Assembly (NCBI GenBank): GCA_022578965.1
Contig: MU400642.1
Coordinates: 45,708 to 109,707, forward strand
DNA length: 64,000 bases
DNA from: Xylaria sp. FL1777
Taxonomy: Eukaryota > Ascomycota > Sordariomycetes > Xylariales > Xylariaceae
Direction of reading: 5' to 3'
Made by a program: the position numbers and the translations under genes. Of the stretch, positions 11,327 to 25,186 are shown one piece after another. A model generated the notes under the pieces. It saw nothing but the letters and a program-made list of their open reading frames with translations, did not search any database and had not been told where the DNA came from. The number at the start of each line of letters is the position of its first letter. Position 1 is the first letter of the stretch.

Positions 11327-14300
11327 GAGAGTGGCTGGCGAGGTGTATGAGAGCGAGGTTGGTCGTTAAAGACCATTCTGGATACCCATCCCATATGAGG
11401 AGTTGTAAGTTGGACCATGTCATATTATAAGAGCATATGTGTTTTAGAATCAGCAGTATCATGAGGATACCTACACTAGTTCTCCTTGCCTAATTGCGAC
11501 CTTGTTGCACACTTTGGTTGAGCGGTCTAAGACATGAGGTACCAGTTGGCGATAGCGTATGTATCCGGCGTAATCGGGTTCGGCTTGGCATGACGTGAGG
11601 CATGGTTCGCATAGGTGATCTTGTGTTGGGGCTAACTACTGTACCTAACTATGGACTTTTGGGTACCTGCTGGCAGCAATGCCCGCGGCCTTTCTTCAGC
11701 TGAACAGATACGGATTGCAACACTTAGAATATGACTTAAGTACATGGGTGACATTAGAACTTACACTAAGTAGTATATCTTGGCAGATGCGCAATACCGG
11801 TTTACACGTGGTGTAGTTCCATTCCAGGCAGGTAGGTGCCTTGAAGCCATTCCACCTTGGTCAACTCAACCTCGGCTAGTTACGGAACAGCCACCACAAT
11901 ACCACCAAGATCTTAGAATTAAGTAGTGTGGTTCTTCGATAGGCTGGAAAGCTAGGACCCAGCAAGGTCGACCGGCGCTCGCTTAAGCTGAGACATACAG
12001 ATAGACTACACATGCGGATATTTGATTTTGGTATATTCAAAATACCAGTTGAAACAATTACACCGCAACATAGATCTACCTAATGGGCAGTCAGTAATGT
12101 GACATGAGAGTCTCTAAGCGGTGTGAGGTCCGTCCGGGCGACTATAGGTATCTCTTCTCTGAATAGTAAAAACACGAGATATAGTAGTGTCTAATTATCC
12201 CTTCTACTGCGTATATACTGTAACAATCCAAATTATCATACCGCGTACAGAGGCGGCCCGATACAAGCTTGCTAAATTGATAGAATGGTATTGTTGGCCC
12301 ATTGATAGGTAGTTACATGTATTCTTTAACCTACCTAGGTAGCTGGGGAACTAGGTCCGTTATTGGCTTACTTCTATATCAAATAAGCACGGAGATGATA
12401 CAAATCAGGATAGACAGCTGATAAGGTCCCGTCGAAGCACCAGCCTCTCAGTGGGCGTTTGAACCTTCCCATGCTGGTGCTTTGGATAAGGACTTTTGTT
12501 TGTTTGTTTGTTTTCCTCTCTTAGAGAAAGTCTAAACGCAGGGGAATATCTGAAATTTTGGTAGGTAGTGGTGGTATCTGTCCTGGATCATGGTATAGAT
12601 TATAGTACCTTATGACACTATCTAGATTGCAGGAAACGTTAAATTAGCTAAGCAGAATGAGCCAAACAATTCTAAACTTGGGTGTTAGACTATGATCGGT
12701 CCGAAAAACACCAGAGTTCTGATCTGACCTCGTCCATTTATCCACACAATCATCTCGTGTATACTTACAATGTACTCTTCCAGTCTATCTAGTATGAAGC
12801 ATACATAAAACGGGGGAGGGTAAAGTTTTTTTGAGCACAAGACGAATCGCCACGCTAAGGGATGACTTATGCAGACAAGGGTAGCTCTGGCTGTTGGCCC
12901 TGCAACTGGGGCTAGGACGCGGGGAATACGCAGTAAACGTAGTTGCGCACGTGAGCACACGCTCCAGAAGAAGCAAGTAATTCTAGAACTCTCAGTAGCG
13001 CTGGGAAGTACCGGATGCTTGAATATATAGCATAGCGTAGAATATAGTATACTCAGTAGGTATGCTGAAAGATTGATGTTGTGGGTAGACAACCCCATGC
13101 CAAGTGAAAAGCAAAGAGACGTTTGGACTGACTTCCTAGCCTCTTCTCTAGCTCCTTGTCCTACCGGTAGTGGTGTATTTCGCTACAGAGCCTAGGTAAC
13201 CGAGAATGCGATCTCTCCCGCGGCTTTACCCGGTGGGCCTTCGTCCACAGTAGCTGTTGGCAGTAGCTGTTGGCTATTATACGTACAGTATTGTCATAGT
13301 GTAGACACAGTACCGTATGGTACTGCCCGTGGAGCGAGATCCTTGCCATCTTGACGGTCGTTATCTCTGGGCGTCGTCGAATGAGATACGAGAATCCCAC
13401 AGCGGGGGAGAACGGAGTTGACGGCTTGGCACGAGTTTCTGGGAACGTTATCAGTACTGGCTGGGTTAGATCGAGGCCGGTGTTACCGGCGCCACCCTCT
13501 TTTTGCCACTGCAGCATGACTGTATGATGTAGTTTCCGCATGTTGTTTTTCCAGTAGATCGAGGCGCATGGTGCGATTGTGTCTTCGTGCTGCAGACAGA
13601 ACTGTACCTTCATTGTGCTTCTGCTTGTTATGCAGCCTACCTTGCTCAAGGCTTCCGATCTGCAGCAGCTGACAACCAACTCTCGATAATTGTTACACCC
13701 GACGAAGATCCACACAGCTCCAGTACGGTAGCTGGTAACTACGTACTGGATTATCGACCTACCTATGCGTAGGCGTAGACATAGGCATATCGTTATTAGC
13801 TGGCGCCGCTGATAACATGGCTTGTAAATGGGCTGGGCTAGACGCAGCTTGACCACTCGCATTGGGGATGTCATATCAGTGAATTGTCTGATATTCCGTA
13901 CATCATATGTGTAGGCTGACGGACAAAGAAGCGGTGATCCATGACGAGTCGTATCGCTTCTATACTGTGAGACAATGGATGTCGAAGTAAGACCGGCCGT
14001 CTCACCGGTCTGGTTCAGTACAATTTAAGTGAGTACTTATCTAAACCTTCCCTTGTTAGAAATATGGCTGCAAAGAAGCAAGACGTTTGATTACCTTAAT
14101 TCACAAGTGTTGCCTTAAGGTCTCTTTTCACGCTAAACCGGTGCGCTGTACGTGGTGGTGTCCTGGAATCTGGTTCCTCCTGTGCCACTACAGGCAGAGG
14201 TATCCGGTATCTGTACTATACGCAGCATCTACCTCTGCGTCGATATCATCGGTACCTGCGGGTTAGTCTGGCCAATAGCCCACAGAAAGTGTTTTGCAGG

Positions 14301-14839
14301 TTTTCTAGTGTAGTCCATAGCAGATCCATACTGAGTACTCGTGTGTACCACACAGGATACTGTTTGTACAGGGGGACAAACTCTCCCGTTGTAAGCCTAT
14401 CAGCGCCAGCGAGATCCATGCGGCGGCGCTAGCTAGGCCTGCACACCCAAGGTCCTTCCCCTTCCAGAAGGACACCATGTTGACCCCATACCTTGTGTGG
14501 TGTACCGAGAGATAGGACCACACGATCACCACCGGCCTGGTGAATGAGTGAAAAAAATGGACTTGGCCGGCAGCCCAATCAAGCAGCTCAGCTCGATCGC
14601 TGCGCAGGCGGGAAGTCTTGGCGCTTGTGCAACTAGTTGCTATAATACTGCATCCATCTCCTCTCCCGGATGCGTGCTGGCGAGAGAAAGAGAAATCTTC
14701 AGCCCTTTCGGCCACAACCCTTTTTCCTACTTCACCCTTCGCCGTCTTGTTTCTCCGAAGACACCCCCCCAGCTAGGTCAGTAGCGCTGATCTAGGCTCG
14801 CTGAGAAAGTCTCGGAGTTAGGACATCTCGCGCTGCACA
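11327..14839. other. 3.5-kb gap without a supportable gene
   Basis: The region has mixed composition with scattered TAGGTA/TACCTA motifs (for example 12329-12343) and a (TTTG)4 run near 12495. A 237-codon reverse frame at 13161-13874 is the longest open stretch, but its product has no recognisable domain, is Cys/Arg-rich in the way of random frames, and shows no splice context. No RNA gene was recognised. Confidence 0.55.
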
Positions 14840-16976
14840 ATGAGTTCTTCGGATGAGAAGGGCTATAGCCCCGGCGCCTCTCCACTAGAGAGTGAGCATC
14901 GCCATGAACATCTGCATGAGCATGTCCATGAGCATATCCATCACGGCGGTGCCGCTGCTGCCCACGCCAACCACCCTCACGAGGTCGTGTATGCCGACAT
15001 GACGCAGCAGGATCGGCCGAAGAGCATGGAGAAGAACCCCGACTTTCCTGCTACCGAGAAGGCGTCGCTGGGCACTGACGAAGAGATTGGCAACGTTGAC
15101 CGGTCGCACGACAGCAACAACGAGTGGACGACGAGTGGCTTTATCAAGAAGTGGTACCGGAGGCTGCGGGGTCCGATTCACCTCTTCATTTGGCTAGTCT
15201 TTACTGCGTGAGTCCCAACTTGGCCTTTGACGTTTCCTCTCACGAGACGTCCTCCCACTCGTCAAGACCGTTAACTGACGCACATTGCGTTGCGCCGTAA
15301 TAGCTGGTGGATTTTCGGTCTCGTCAAGTTTCGCAAGACAAAGAATTGGTTGATCCCGTTCCTGGTTTACCTTGCTATAACGCTGCGCATCATCACCCTC
15401 TGGATTCCCGTCAGATATGTGTTCGACCCGGTCAAGATGGTGTGGCGTCATACCGTCTTCAGGGTCTACGAGCTTATCCCCAAGTACCTCCACCAGCCAC
15501 TCGCTGCCCTCGGAACAGTCGCCGTCTTTCTTCTGGGCACCCTGGTGCCTGCAGAGGAGGGCGATAACACGAGACTCGGCCGTCTCCAGGCTCTTTTCGG
15601 TCTGGTTGTCATACTCTTCGTCCTGGCGGTAACCTCGAGGAAATTCTCTGCTATTCCCTGGCATACCGTCATTGGTAAGTAACGAGCAAGTCCCGCCTAT
15701 CGGAAGGATTCAGTACAATGTTAGTTGACACATGATCCCAGGCGGTATGCTGACTCAGTTCATCATTGCCCTCTTCGTGCTGCGAACACATGCTGGTTAC
15801 GATATCTTCAGCTTCATTTCCCAACTCGCTCGTCTGTTGCTGGGCTTCGCCGACCAGGGTGTTGTATTCTTAACAGACGACAGTGTACCCAAAATAGGTT
15901 GGTTCTTGATTGGTGTCATTCCACCCATCATCTTCTTCGTTGCCCTGGTTTCTCTCCTCTTCCACGTCGGGCTTATCCAATGGTTTATCGGTAAATTTGC
16001 TGTTTTCTTCTACTGGACTCTGCGAGTATCAGGAGGTGAAGCCGTTGTCGCGTCAGCTACCCCCTTTATCGGCCAGGGTGAATCCGCCATGTTGATTCGT
16101 CCCTTCGTTCCATATCTCACCCTGGCGGAGTTGCACCAGGTTATGACCTGTGGTTTTGCCACAATCGCTGGTTCCGTGCTTGTCGCCTATATAGGACTAG
16201 GACTCAATGCTCAGGCGCTCGTCTCGTCCTGCATTATGTCTATTCCCGCATCGCTCGCCATTTCCAAGATGCGATACCCCGAGACCGAAGAGTCGCTGAC
16301 CGCCGGAAAGGTGGTTATACCAGAGAATGAGGAGGACAAGGCGGCCAACCCGTTGCATGCATTTGCCAACGGCGCCTGGCTGGGCCTCAAGATTGCGGGC
16401 ATGATCGTCGCTACGCTCCTCTGTATCATTGCTTTCGTTGGCCTCATCAACGGTCTTCTTACCTGGTGGGGTAGCTACTGGGGGATCGCAAACCCTGACC
16501 TCACGCTCCAGTTCCTTCTTGGCTACATCTTTTACCCTGTCGCCTGGCTCCTGGGTGTACCTAAAGGCGAGCTCCTTCCGGTTGGTGAGCTTATTGGCCA
16601 AAAGATTATTATTAACGAATTTGCTGCCTTCACTGCTCTCACCCATGAGCCTCGTTACATGGCACTGAGCCCTCGGGCGACTATCATTGCCACGTATGCA
16701 TGCTGTGTAAGTTTATGATCATGCGTCACCAAAGATGGACCTTCAAGAAACCTAGAAACTAATCCCGGCATGATATAGGGTTTCGGTAACATTGGCTCTC
16801 TCGGCACACAGATTGGTGTCCTTTCCCAGATCGCCCCGAATCGTGGTGGTGATGTCTCTAGAGTCGCCATCTCGGCTCTGATCGCTGGTATTTTCTCTAC
16901 CCTAACCTCTGCAGCCGTTGCTGGTATGGTATATACGGAAGGGATTGGTCTGGCAAGTGTGGTACTGAATTCATAG
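14840..16976 (+). CDS. Concentrative nucleoside transporter (CNT/NupC family)
   Basis: Four exons: 14840-15207, 15304-15674, 15742-16706, 16779-16976; 633 aa. A hydrophilic N-terminal tail of about 110 residues precedes the first membrane segment and contains a His-rich run (residues 20-46) made of HEH-type repeats. The core has the CNT landmarks SGGEAVVASATPFIGQGESA, a loop with ELHQVMTCGFATIAGSV, and near the end GQKIIINEFAAFTAL and GFGNIGSLGTQIG. These form the re-entrant substrate-binding parts of the family. The protein should import nucleosides by ion symport at the plasma membrane. All introns are GT-AG and phases match. It stands alone, with no linked nucleoside-metabolism gene in the window. 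Confidence 0.93.
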
Positions 16977-19900
16977 AGATCATAACTTGATCGAAAAAAA
17001 AATACTAGGGTTAGAAGACATGTAGACGACATTATTAATGATCTACGAGATATGAACTCCTAAGTTGAAGGTGTAACCGAGCGGTGCAACGTCCGAAGCT
17101 TTTATCGTAGTCGCTTTGCCTACCTTCAAATATGTACCTGAGTTAAACCCGCTATTCCGCCGGAGTCCAGCGGCGTAGTGACTCACTCGCCGGGCAACGA
17201 TTTTTGGGGCATCACATTAAACCTATTTTGGTAAGTATCCACAAGATATCCCTATCTCTTATACAAGTTAGGTTAGTGTTAAATTCTTTGCAGTCACTAC
17301 CTGCTACTAGCTACTGTAAATATGGCTGGCTCACGTACGATTTAGGTAGATTATGGAGTGCCTAGCGGGGTGTTGCTGTGTTGGGTTTAGGGTGATGTCC
17401 GAAAAACACAAGCCCACTCATCGTCAGTCACGTAAAACGCATGGTTCGTCGCGCAAGCCACTAGCTTGCTTGTAAAGGGGGCATTGGGCAAATGAACGCG
17501 TTGCAACTACATAACGATTATTTCATTGTAATACTGAGGACCATAAGTAGATTCAGCCGCAGACAAAACCTCCACTATAGTCTTGATCGAGGTCCAGATA
17601 TTACCCCGAGCTAAGTTCTGCTGTGTATAGGGAGGGCAAACTCGACAGCTTTCCAATACCAGCTCTAGCTCAGTCAGCTCAGGATCTGTTATATGAGGGC
17701 TCTAAGTCGACAAGTCATATGTATCAGGACGTAACCTTACACTGTAATTGGGTCCCTGACAAAGCCACCGCCGACTATAGCTGAGTAAGTAAAACATATA
17801 ACAGTATTACAAGCAACTTCCTCGGGCGATGTCACGTCACAGGGAGAAAGGACAGAGTATTTCGTACGTTGGAGTAGACATCTGGCTAGTATATAGCTTT
17901 AATATATATGCCCCACAGTGCACAATAAAGTTGTGAGGATGGCTATTATTCCGAGTGAACCTCTTCTACACTCGACCGCCGTGTTAGCGTCGACTTCCTG
18001 CGTGGGGGCTTCTTCTGATATCGGGATATTGCCGAGCGTGAAGAAACATCACAGAACAAGAAATCATGTCTCTTTGGTCTAACAGGCATAGTAGGGAGTA
18101 CACCCACATGATGGTCCAAGGAAAAATTAGTAGCGGCTCTCTCTTTCGGTTATTGTTCTCTAATGCTTCAATAGTGCTAACTTCATCCTCAAAGTTTCTG
18201 GGCTGCTCTTTTCGTGCTCTCGTATCAATATTACCCAGTAGCTCTTAGCCTAGCAACCAGGACGTCTCTCGCAACACGTGATAGTTCCAAGCGGAGTTTC
18301 TCTTCTAGCTTGGGCCTGACTAATGGTATTCCCATCCACAATTCCCTCATTAGAGTCTCCACTAGGTGCTAGCAGTTGCTTGACAACAAATTATACCTCA
18401 GGTGAGTAGTGAGGTGGTGGGTTCAGGATACACAAGACCAGGGCCTTATGGTTATAGCGCAGCTTATCCCTTCTGTGAGGACACCTACCCAATATTTAGA
18501 TCTCCTCGTGGGTTTTAGTCGTCTCGCTAACGTAATATACCGACGTCTAAGTCGTAACTAGCTTAGCTATGGCCTCGTGGGCACGGAAATAGCTACAGCT
18601 GATCACTCGTGAGGTCGTAACACTAGCAAGCGCCGAGACCTCAGTCCATCCATGGCACATATAGCCCAATGACTAACGCTATTCACACTCATGCTAACAT
18701 ACTCAGCTAACAGGTCACAGATCAAAGTAGCCATATACTATGGCACCGTTACTAGAATGACTGCCTACTACCGCGTATCCACATTATCCTAAAGAGATGG
18801 ATGGCATGACACCGGCCGAAGGCCCGGTGAGCTTGGTATTCAAAAAATCAAGTAATCTGTTTCTCTGTCGTATTGCTTCCACTTCCTCTACACGCTATTC
18901 CGCCTTTGTTTTATCATTTCTATAATCTTCAAGCTCTTCCTTGTCTCGACTTGTCAGTGGCCGTGCATTAGGTATCTATAATTATGTGATAACCTGGGCC
19001 GAGTGATGGGCTTGCCATGTATTTGATAGGCACTCTTGAGCCTTGCGTGCTATCCTTAGTGCGTTTTAAGCTGCTACATAGATCAAATTGTTGAATATGG
19101 ACGGAGTTGGGCAATTATAAGTGATCTTAGATTGAGTTGACTACGCCTCACTTACACTCAGATGTAGGTACGAGCCCTTCGCGATTGGATAGTATCGGAA
19201 TATTTTGAGAACACTTTACGCACAGCTGAATCGAGATCTGGGCTATTGTTGAACCTGATGGCGAGCTGTCCTGTCAAACAACTGACTAATCTCCTCGGCT
19301 TCGGTGATGAGGGAAACTATAACCACCTTCGCGTCATTATAAATAGGGGGTTCCTTACTCAGCAGGGCCAACAGCGCCTCTACTTAAACGAGCATGATGT
19401 GCAACTATTGATAGTTGAGATGTAGTTTCAACCCAGTCTAGGTATTGTGAATTCCTATCTAATTCTATTCCTGTGCTAACCAGAGACTTAGTTGATGAGC
19501 ACATTAGAAGACATCACCACAATGTCCTCAGCGCCACCACGCAACGGGTTTGTGTGATGTGTGCTGCTAGCCTATCGCTTGATGTAATGCTTTTTGAAAT
19601 GAGCATCTGGTTTCAGTTCATAGTTGTCAACATTTCGCGTGTGCGGCTGCAAGACCTATTGGCTTTCCCTGGTGTCACTTCAACCACCTTACAAAGTCGC
19701 CCTGGATGAACGATATGGACTAGCGACATGTTTGATTACCTACGATACTTCAACAATGAAGATAAGGACACACTTAGTAATTTATTCCTGACATACTTTG
19801 GATACATTCATGGAAGGGAATAGGACACCGCCTATATCGGCTTCTATGCGATAAGATGCTAAATATCAACAAAAAAAAGATGCAAATTCAAACGCCCCTT

Positions 19901-20466
19901 TCCTAATGCTCTAGGAACGGCCTACACAAAAGATTACGATGGTAATCGCATAGGTGAACGAGCTAGGACACAGGAACATGGAAAAATACTAGAACACAAC
20001 TATAATTACGTTTTGAGAAATTTACACAACAGTCGAATATACCTTTTTTATTAGAAAACTACGTAGCACGGTGCAACATATCGCCTGCTTCCCTAGGGTC
20101 GAAATACCAATTACAAGAGACCGATCACTTTAGGATCAGATAACTCTTGTCGTTGCGTCCTTACGCCGTGCCCTCGCCACTCCGCAGATGAACATGCCAC
20201 AAATGCGGCGTCTCTGTTAGGCTCTTATCAAAACCTCATGGTATCCGTGTGTGTTCAAAGAGAAGTGTTTCTTGTGTGCCACCGACCCAATGAGTGTATG
20301 TGAACCTCCCCGCTCAAAGCGCGGCGTATGTACTCTATATCGGGAGGCAGCTCGTTCCTCTAACAAATGGATTTCACTATAGGAGCACCACCGAGCTGGG
20401 TGCCTAGCGGGAAACGTCTAGAGCTAGTAATAGATGGAAATATTGAACATCAGTGGCTCAACATCC
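16977..20466. other. 3.5-kb gene-poor region with decayed coding fragments
   Basis: No intact gene is present. On the reverse strand, short coding-like stretches can be read in order: about 18870-18965 (TSRDKEELEDYRNDKTKAE then a stop), about 18060-18240 (NIDTRARKEQPRNFEDEV onward) and about 17520-17710 (TDPELTELELVLESC onward). Stops and frame changes separate them. They may be remains of one or more degenerate genes or a transposon. I could not identify the family. Confidence 0.35.
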
Positions 20467-23400
20467 TTAGATTGTAAGGACCTTCATCTTTTCTGTGATC
20501 CAACCCTGCGCCTCTTGAATAGCTTCGTCAAGCTTTTCTGGATGTGCGCCAGCGCCTTGACGTGTAGTTCCCTTACCGCCTGCCTTACCGCCGATAATGC
20601 TCAAGACCACGTCTGTCCAGGCATCAGCCGTCAAGCCCTTGTCCGTCAAATACTGGCCAACCTGGACACCGTGCATGACTGTCTCTTCACTGCCACCCGC
20701 GAAAACGTATACAGATCGCGCTTTGTCGTCTGGACTTTTCGATGCTTTGAAATGGTTGAGAACATCGGAGATAGCTGTGATATCTTGGTTAGCTTCCGCA
20801 CCTGTGACAAGGGAACATAGACGTAGCAGACCTTTAGCGTTGGCCGAGATACCTAGATGACCCACCCAGACCATACTATCTGGATTTGCTTGAAAGAAGT
20901 CTTGCACAGTGCGGAGAGCAGCCGCAGACTCGGCCTTTTGGCGCTTCTTCTGCTCGTCAACAACTTTTTTCTGGACCTAATTACAGACACGTCAGCCAAC
21001 ATATAGACACGTCCGCGTAGCAAGGTGGATTACCTTGCCAAAGCGATCCTGCAATATTCCTCTTTCGAGAGTGGATATCGTCATTGTAGCCAGCTCCATA
21101 GAAGCTACCTTAACGGCGCTCTCCTTCTCTGGTCCGAAGTCTAGCTTCTCGATTTGCTCGAGCTTCTCGGCAAACCTTTGCGCCTCACGCTGGGCCTCAC
21201 GAGCACGCTCGCCTGTGAAAGCCATGATGCGCCTCACGCCTTTCGCAATTCCACTCTCCTCAACAATGATCAGGTCTTTGATCGATGCGGTCGATTCCAC
21301 ATGGGTGCCACCCTTGAGATAGTTAGTATGAAAGGCGTGGCTATAAGGTGGCGCAGTAGATGGCCCAGGATGGCTAACACAAGCCGGTAACATAGGAGAA
21401 GTAAATACTGATAGAAATAAACACTTACACAGAATTCTATAGAATACCCGCGCCACTTCGAGTTGGTTGGGTCCTTCAGCAAGTCATCGACGTCTACTCC
21501 AATGGAGACGACGCGCACTGGGTCGGGATATGTCTCTCCAAAAACAGCACGCAAACCCTCGATTCCCCGTGCCTGGCTCAAAGTGACATCCTTGGCATAA
21601 GTCTTGAAATTAGCCACTATCTGATTTTTGCAGAGGTCATAGATCTTCTTCATTTCGGTAGGATTGATGCCGGTTTTATGACTGAAATCGAACCGCAACT
21701 TGTCCTGGTCTACCAGCGAGCCTTTCTGGTGGATGTCATCGCCGAGCACCTCCCGTAATGCGTGATTAAGGACGTGGCTATATTATGATTAGCGTAAGCC
21801 TGTAGGAAGAGGCGTTGATCACTTACGTTCCTGTGTGGTTGGCTCGTATAGTCTGTGAAATCAGCCATAATTCTCCAAAAATATTCAGAGGTACTCACAG
21901 AACGTCTTAATTCGTCAAAGATACAAGTCACTTCGTCACCCTCCGAGAAGTGGCCGGACTACCTCTGTCAGTCTCCAAATATTTGAGTAGATGTGATAAT
22001 GACGTACCTCGACGTAGCCATTGTGCAAAACGTAGCCGCCGTATTCCTGAACATCGAAGACATCGAATACAGCACTTTCGCCGATGACGATTCTTCCCGA
22101 GTCACCAACCTGGCCTCCCGACTCGGCATAGAAATTCGTCTTATCTAGTACTAAGCTCAGGGGCGTCTTCGGGGGTAGCGACTTGGTCGTGCGTTCGAAG
22201 CCCTGCTTGCCGATAAAAATGCGCTTAACGATACTGTTCAGCTCTCCTTGCTTGTACTTGGCCTCGGAGTCTGTCCTCGGAACGTTCTGGCTTTCGAGTT
22301 CGGCTATCTGATGGACGTCCAAGGCAGAGAAGATCTCGAGGTTTGCCTGGATAGCTTTACTTGCTTCGTGAGCCTTCTCTTCTGCAACCCTGACCTCGTT
22401 CTCATCGATGAATATACCCAGGTCTGAAGCCATGAGCTATATAGCTTCTATTAGTTATTACTAACTGCGGGGGTTCGGAAGATCTTCACCTTTGTCAAGT
22501 CCTCTGGGAACCCAAAGGTGTCGTATAGGCGCCACTAATGCGATTTAGTATCATCAACTAGGCATGCTGAAGTGAAGGGATGCGTACGACATCAGAACCA
22601 GCGAGTTTCTTGTCGGCTTTGAGAGCCTGTTCGGCGTACTTCTCGAACTGCCGCTCACCTCTGTCAAGCGTGAGGGCAAATGCGACCTCCTCCTCGTCTA
22701 GGATTTCCTTGATATCCTTCTCCTTTTGTCTTAGTTCTGGGAATTGCTCTCCCATCTGATCAACTAGTGCGGGTAGAAGAGTGCTGAAAAAGCTGCCAAT
22801 TTCAGCCTTCAGGTACTTTCTTGCGTAACGCACACCCCTTCGAAGCACGCGTCGCACGACATAACCCCTTCCGATGTTGTTGGGTACCGCGCCGTCAGCA
22901 ATGGCGAAAGACAGCAACTTATTTTTATCAGTCAGTAGAACGACGTTGCACATCGGAGTCCACGTACGCGAAGATGGTCAGCACAAACACGATAGGCCAT
23001 ATCAATCCCGTCTCCATCTTCAGGTCCATATTTATCACTATATGGTCTCGCACCCGTCACCTCTTCGATTTTCTTGAAAAGCGGGGCGAAGACGTCGGTG
23101 GCATAGTTGGAAGTTTTGTCTTGCAAAGCACTGACTAATCGCTCGAATCCCATGCCTGTATCGACACTATCATCAAACTAGAGTCAGTAGATCATCTTCT
23201 GAGGGAATACGGGTGTTGATAAATTATTGTCCCAAAAGTAAGAGCATTTGGAAGAGGGACAAGGAAAAGTTCCAGTCCTCGGACAAGATGAGAAGGGTAT
23301 AAAACGACGTACTGCTTTGCGGGGAGTGTCTTAAGAGACTTGTCCTTTTGGCGATCAAATTGGATGAAGACATTATTCCACACCTCCACAACCATTGGAT

Positions 23401-24401
23401 CGTCTTGGTTCCTGCGAACGTGATGAGCGTAAGTTGACTAGACAAGGCGAGAAGACTCACACTAGATGGGAAGCATTGCGCCCGCCGATTTTGTCGTAAT
23501 GAACTTCGCTGCAGGGACCACAAGGGCCTTGGTCGCCCACTACGAGATGGGTCAGCATACATGGTTTGTTTATAAAGCCAGGAACAGGACGTACTCTCCC
23601 AAAAATTGTCCTTCATCGAGCCTACAGAGGAGTTCAGTTAGTGTCAGGTTCCAAACCAGTGGCGAAACCCTACCTGGCAGAATGTGATTAGACGGGACTC
23701 CGACTTGTTCCCACAGGGCCTTGGCTTCGAGATCCGGCTCAAGGCCAAGTTCTGGGCTCCCTTCGAAGTAGGTGACGTAAAGGCGGTCAGGATCTAGACC
23801 GAAGACTTTTGTCAGAAGCTCCCATGACATGCTGATTGCTTCCTTTTTGAAGTAGTCGCCGAAAGACCAATTTCCGAGCATTTCGAAAAAGGTATGGTGG
23901 TAGCTATCTCGACCAACATCGTCGAGATCATTGTGCTTGCCGCCCGCACGAATGCACTTCTGACTGTTGGCAGCACGCTTCAGCTGAGCCAAAGGATCAG
24001 TCCGCGCGACGGTGCCCAAGAAGACGGCTATTAGCTCGTTAGTGTCTCTCTCGCCTAATCACGATGGCAGGATGCCGCACGCTTGAACTGGTTCATGCCT
24101 GCGTTGACGAACAGCAGCGTCGGGTCGTTGTTTGGCACCTCGGAAACACATCAGCAACATGGCCAGCCCATGAGAAAATGCTACCAACCACAGGTGCGCT
24201 CGAGACTATCATGACTGTTTAGCAGCGTGCATCAGGTCGAGAGAAGGTGACATTACCAATGGTGTGCTCTCTTTTCGCAAAAAAGTCCAGAAAGGTCTTG
24301 CGGACCTCCGCCGCCGTCCACCGCATGTCGTGAGCCATGATGGATGTACGGCCTCGTGGAGTTTGGGAAAAGCGTCTGATGAATGTCACGAGTTGACTCA
24401 T
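20467..24401 (-). CDS. ALA1: Alanyl-tRNA synthetase, probably dual cytosolic/mitochondrial
   Basis: Sixteen exons: 24401-24257, 24205-24189, 24138-24081, 24027-23674, 23621-23595, 23539-23461, 23411-23313, 23166-22968, 22917-22588, 22534-22490, 22436-22008, 21958-21899, 21852-21827, 21777-21429, 21312-21034, 20976-20467; 1001 aa. The enzyme charges tRNA-Ala. The catalytic core shows [28 protein letters not shown] and DTGMGFERL. The editing domain shows [16 protein letters not shown] and EFCGGTHV. The C-terminal C-Ala domain ends with [10 protein letters not shown]. From ATG 24401 the first 21 residues ([20 protein letters not shown]...) look like a mitochondrial presequence. An internal ATG at 24338 ([13 protein letters not shown]) is the usual cytosolic start, so two start sites could serve both compartments. 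Several exons are very short (17, 26, 27 nt). Every junction preserves frame. Confidence 0.95.
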
Positions 24402-25186
24402 ACGCTTTTGCAGAAGCCTGACTGACTTTACCTATTAACAGAGTGACGACACATGTCCGGCCAGCTGCCGAGACCGCAGTGGTTCAGCTTTTTTAAAAGT
24501 GGTGGCGGCAAAATCGTCCCCGCACAAACATGATGAGTCAGCATGCTTGGCAGCTGCAGTCAAGCCACATTGTCACATGCTAATTAAGTACTTAAGTCTG
24601 TACCTACTTTACCTACTTATCTAAGTACTAAGTACCTAAGAACAAAATGTCAAGAAAAGGTCCTCTATTAAATCTGATTTTCTACCTACTACCTCCTACC
24701 TAGGATTTAATACTCTGAGACTCAACACGAGACCTGCTTCCCAGTTATCCCAGTTATCGCTGGGGTTTTGGAGCGGCGCTGTTAGTATGTATTCTTGTGG
24801 GAGGTCGACCACTCTGATAGATATTGAGATAGAAGTTCCGTTGGAAGAACCGACGTCGGAGTCCTTGGTTACACATACCTATTCAAATCTCGGTTGAGTA
24901 TACTTCTTCATATTCCATTCTCCTAATCTTCAATATGGTTAACCTATGTTTCAAATAACAATTTGCTTGTTGAAAATGCAATACATGGCTTAAAACGCAT
25001 TCTTCTTAAAATAAACAATAATATTGTTTCTCTCGTGTATATAATGACTAGTCTTCAACTTCTCCTTAGAGAACTAGATAGCAAAGGATCAAGGACAAAG
25101 ATAGCAACGAAAAAGAAGAAGAAAACAGAAACCACAACGCTTTCACCACAGCACACTACGTAATCACTAAGACAAAGCGAGGGAAA
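24402..25186. other. Intergenic region upstream of ALA1
   Basis: It contains clustered TACCTA/TAAGTA motifs at about 24593-24705 and an AT-rich stretch. A forward frame at 24963-25163 ends in a lysine-rich run (TKKKKKTETTT) just before the small repeat-protein gene, and could be leader sequence rather than a separate gene. Nothing firm can be called. Confidence 0.4.

Noticed and set aside
13161..13874. 237-codon reverse-strand open frame
   Set aside because: It is long, but the product lacks any domain, has the Cys/Arg/Tyr-rich look of a chance frame, and sits in a gene-free gap with no splice or promoter context.
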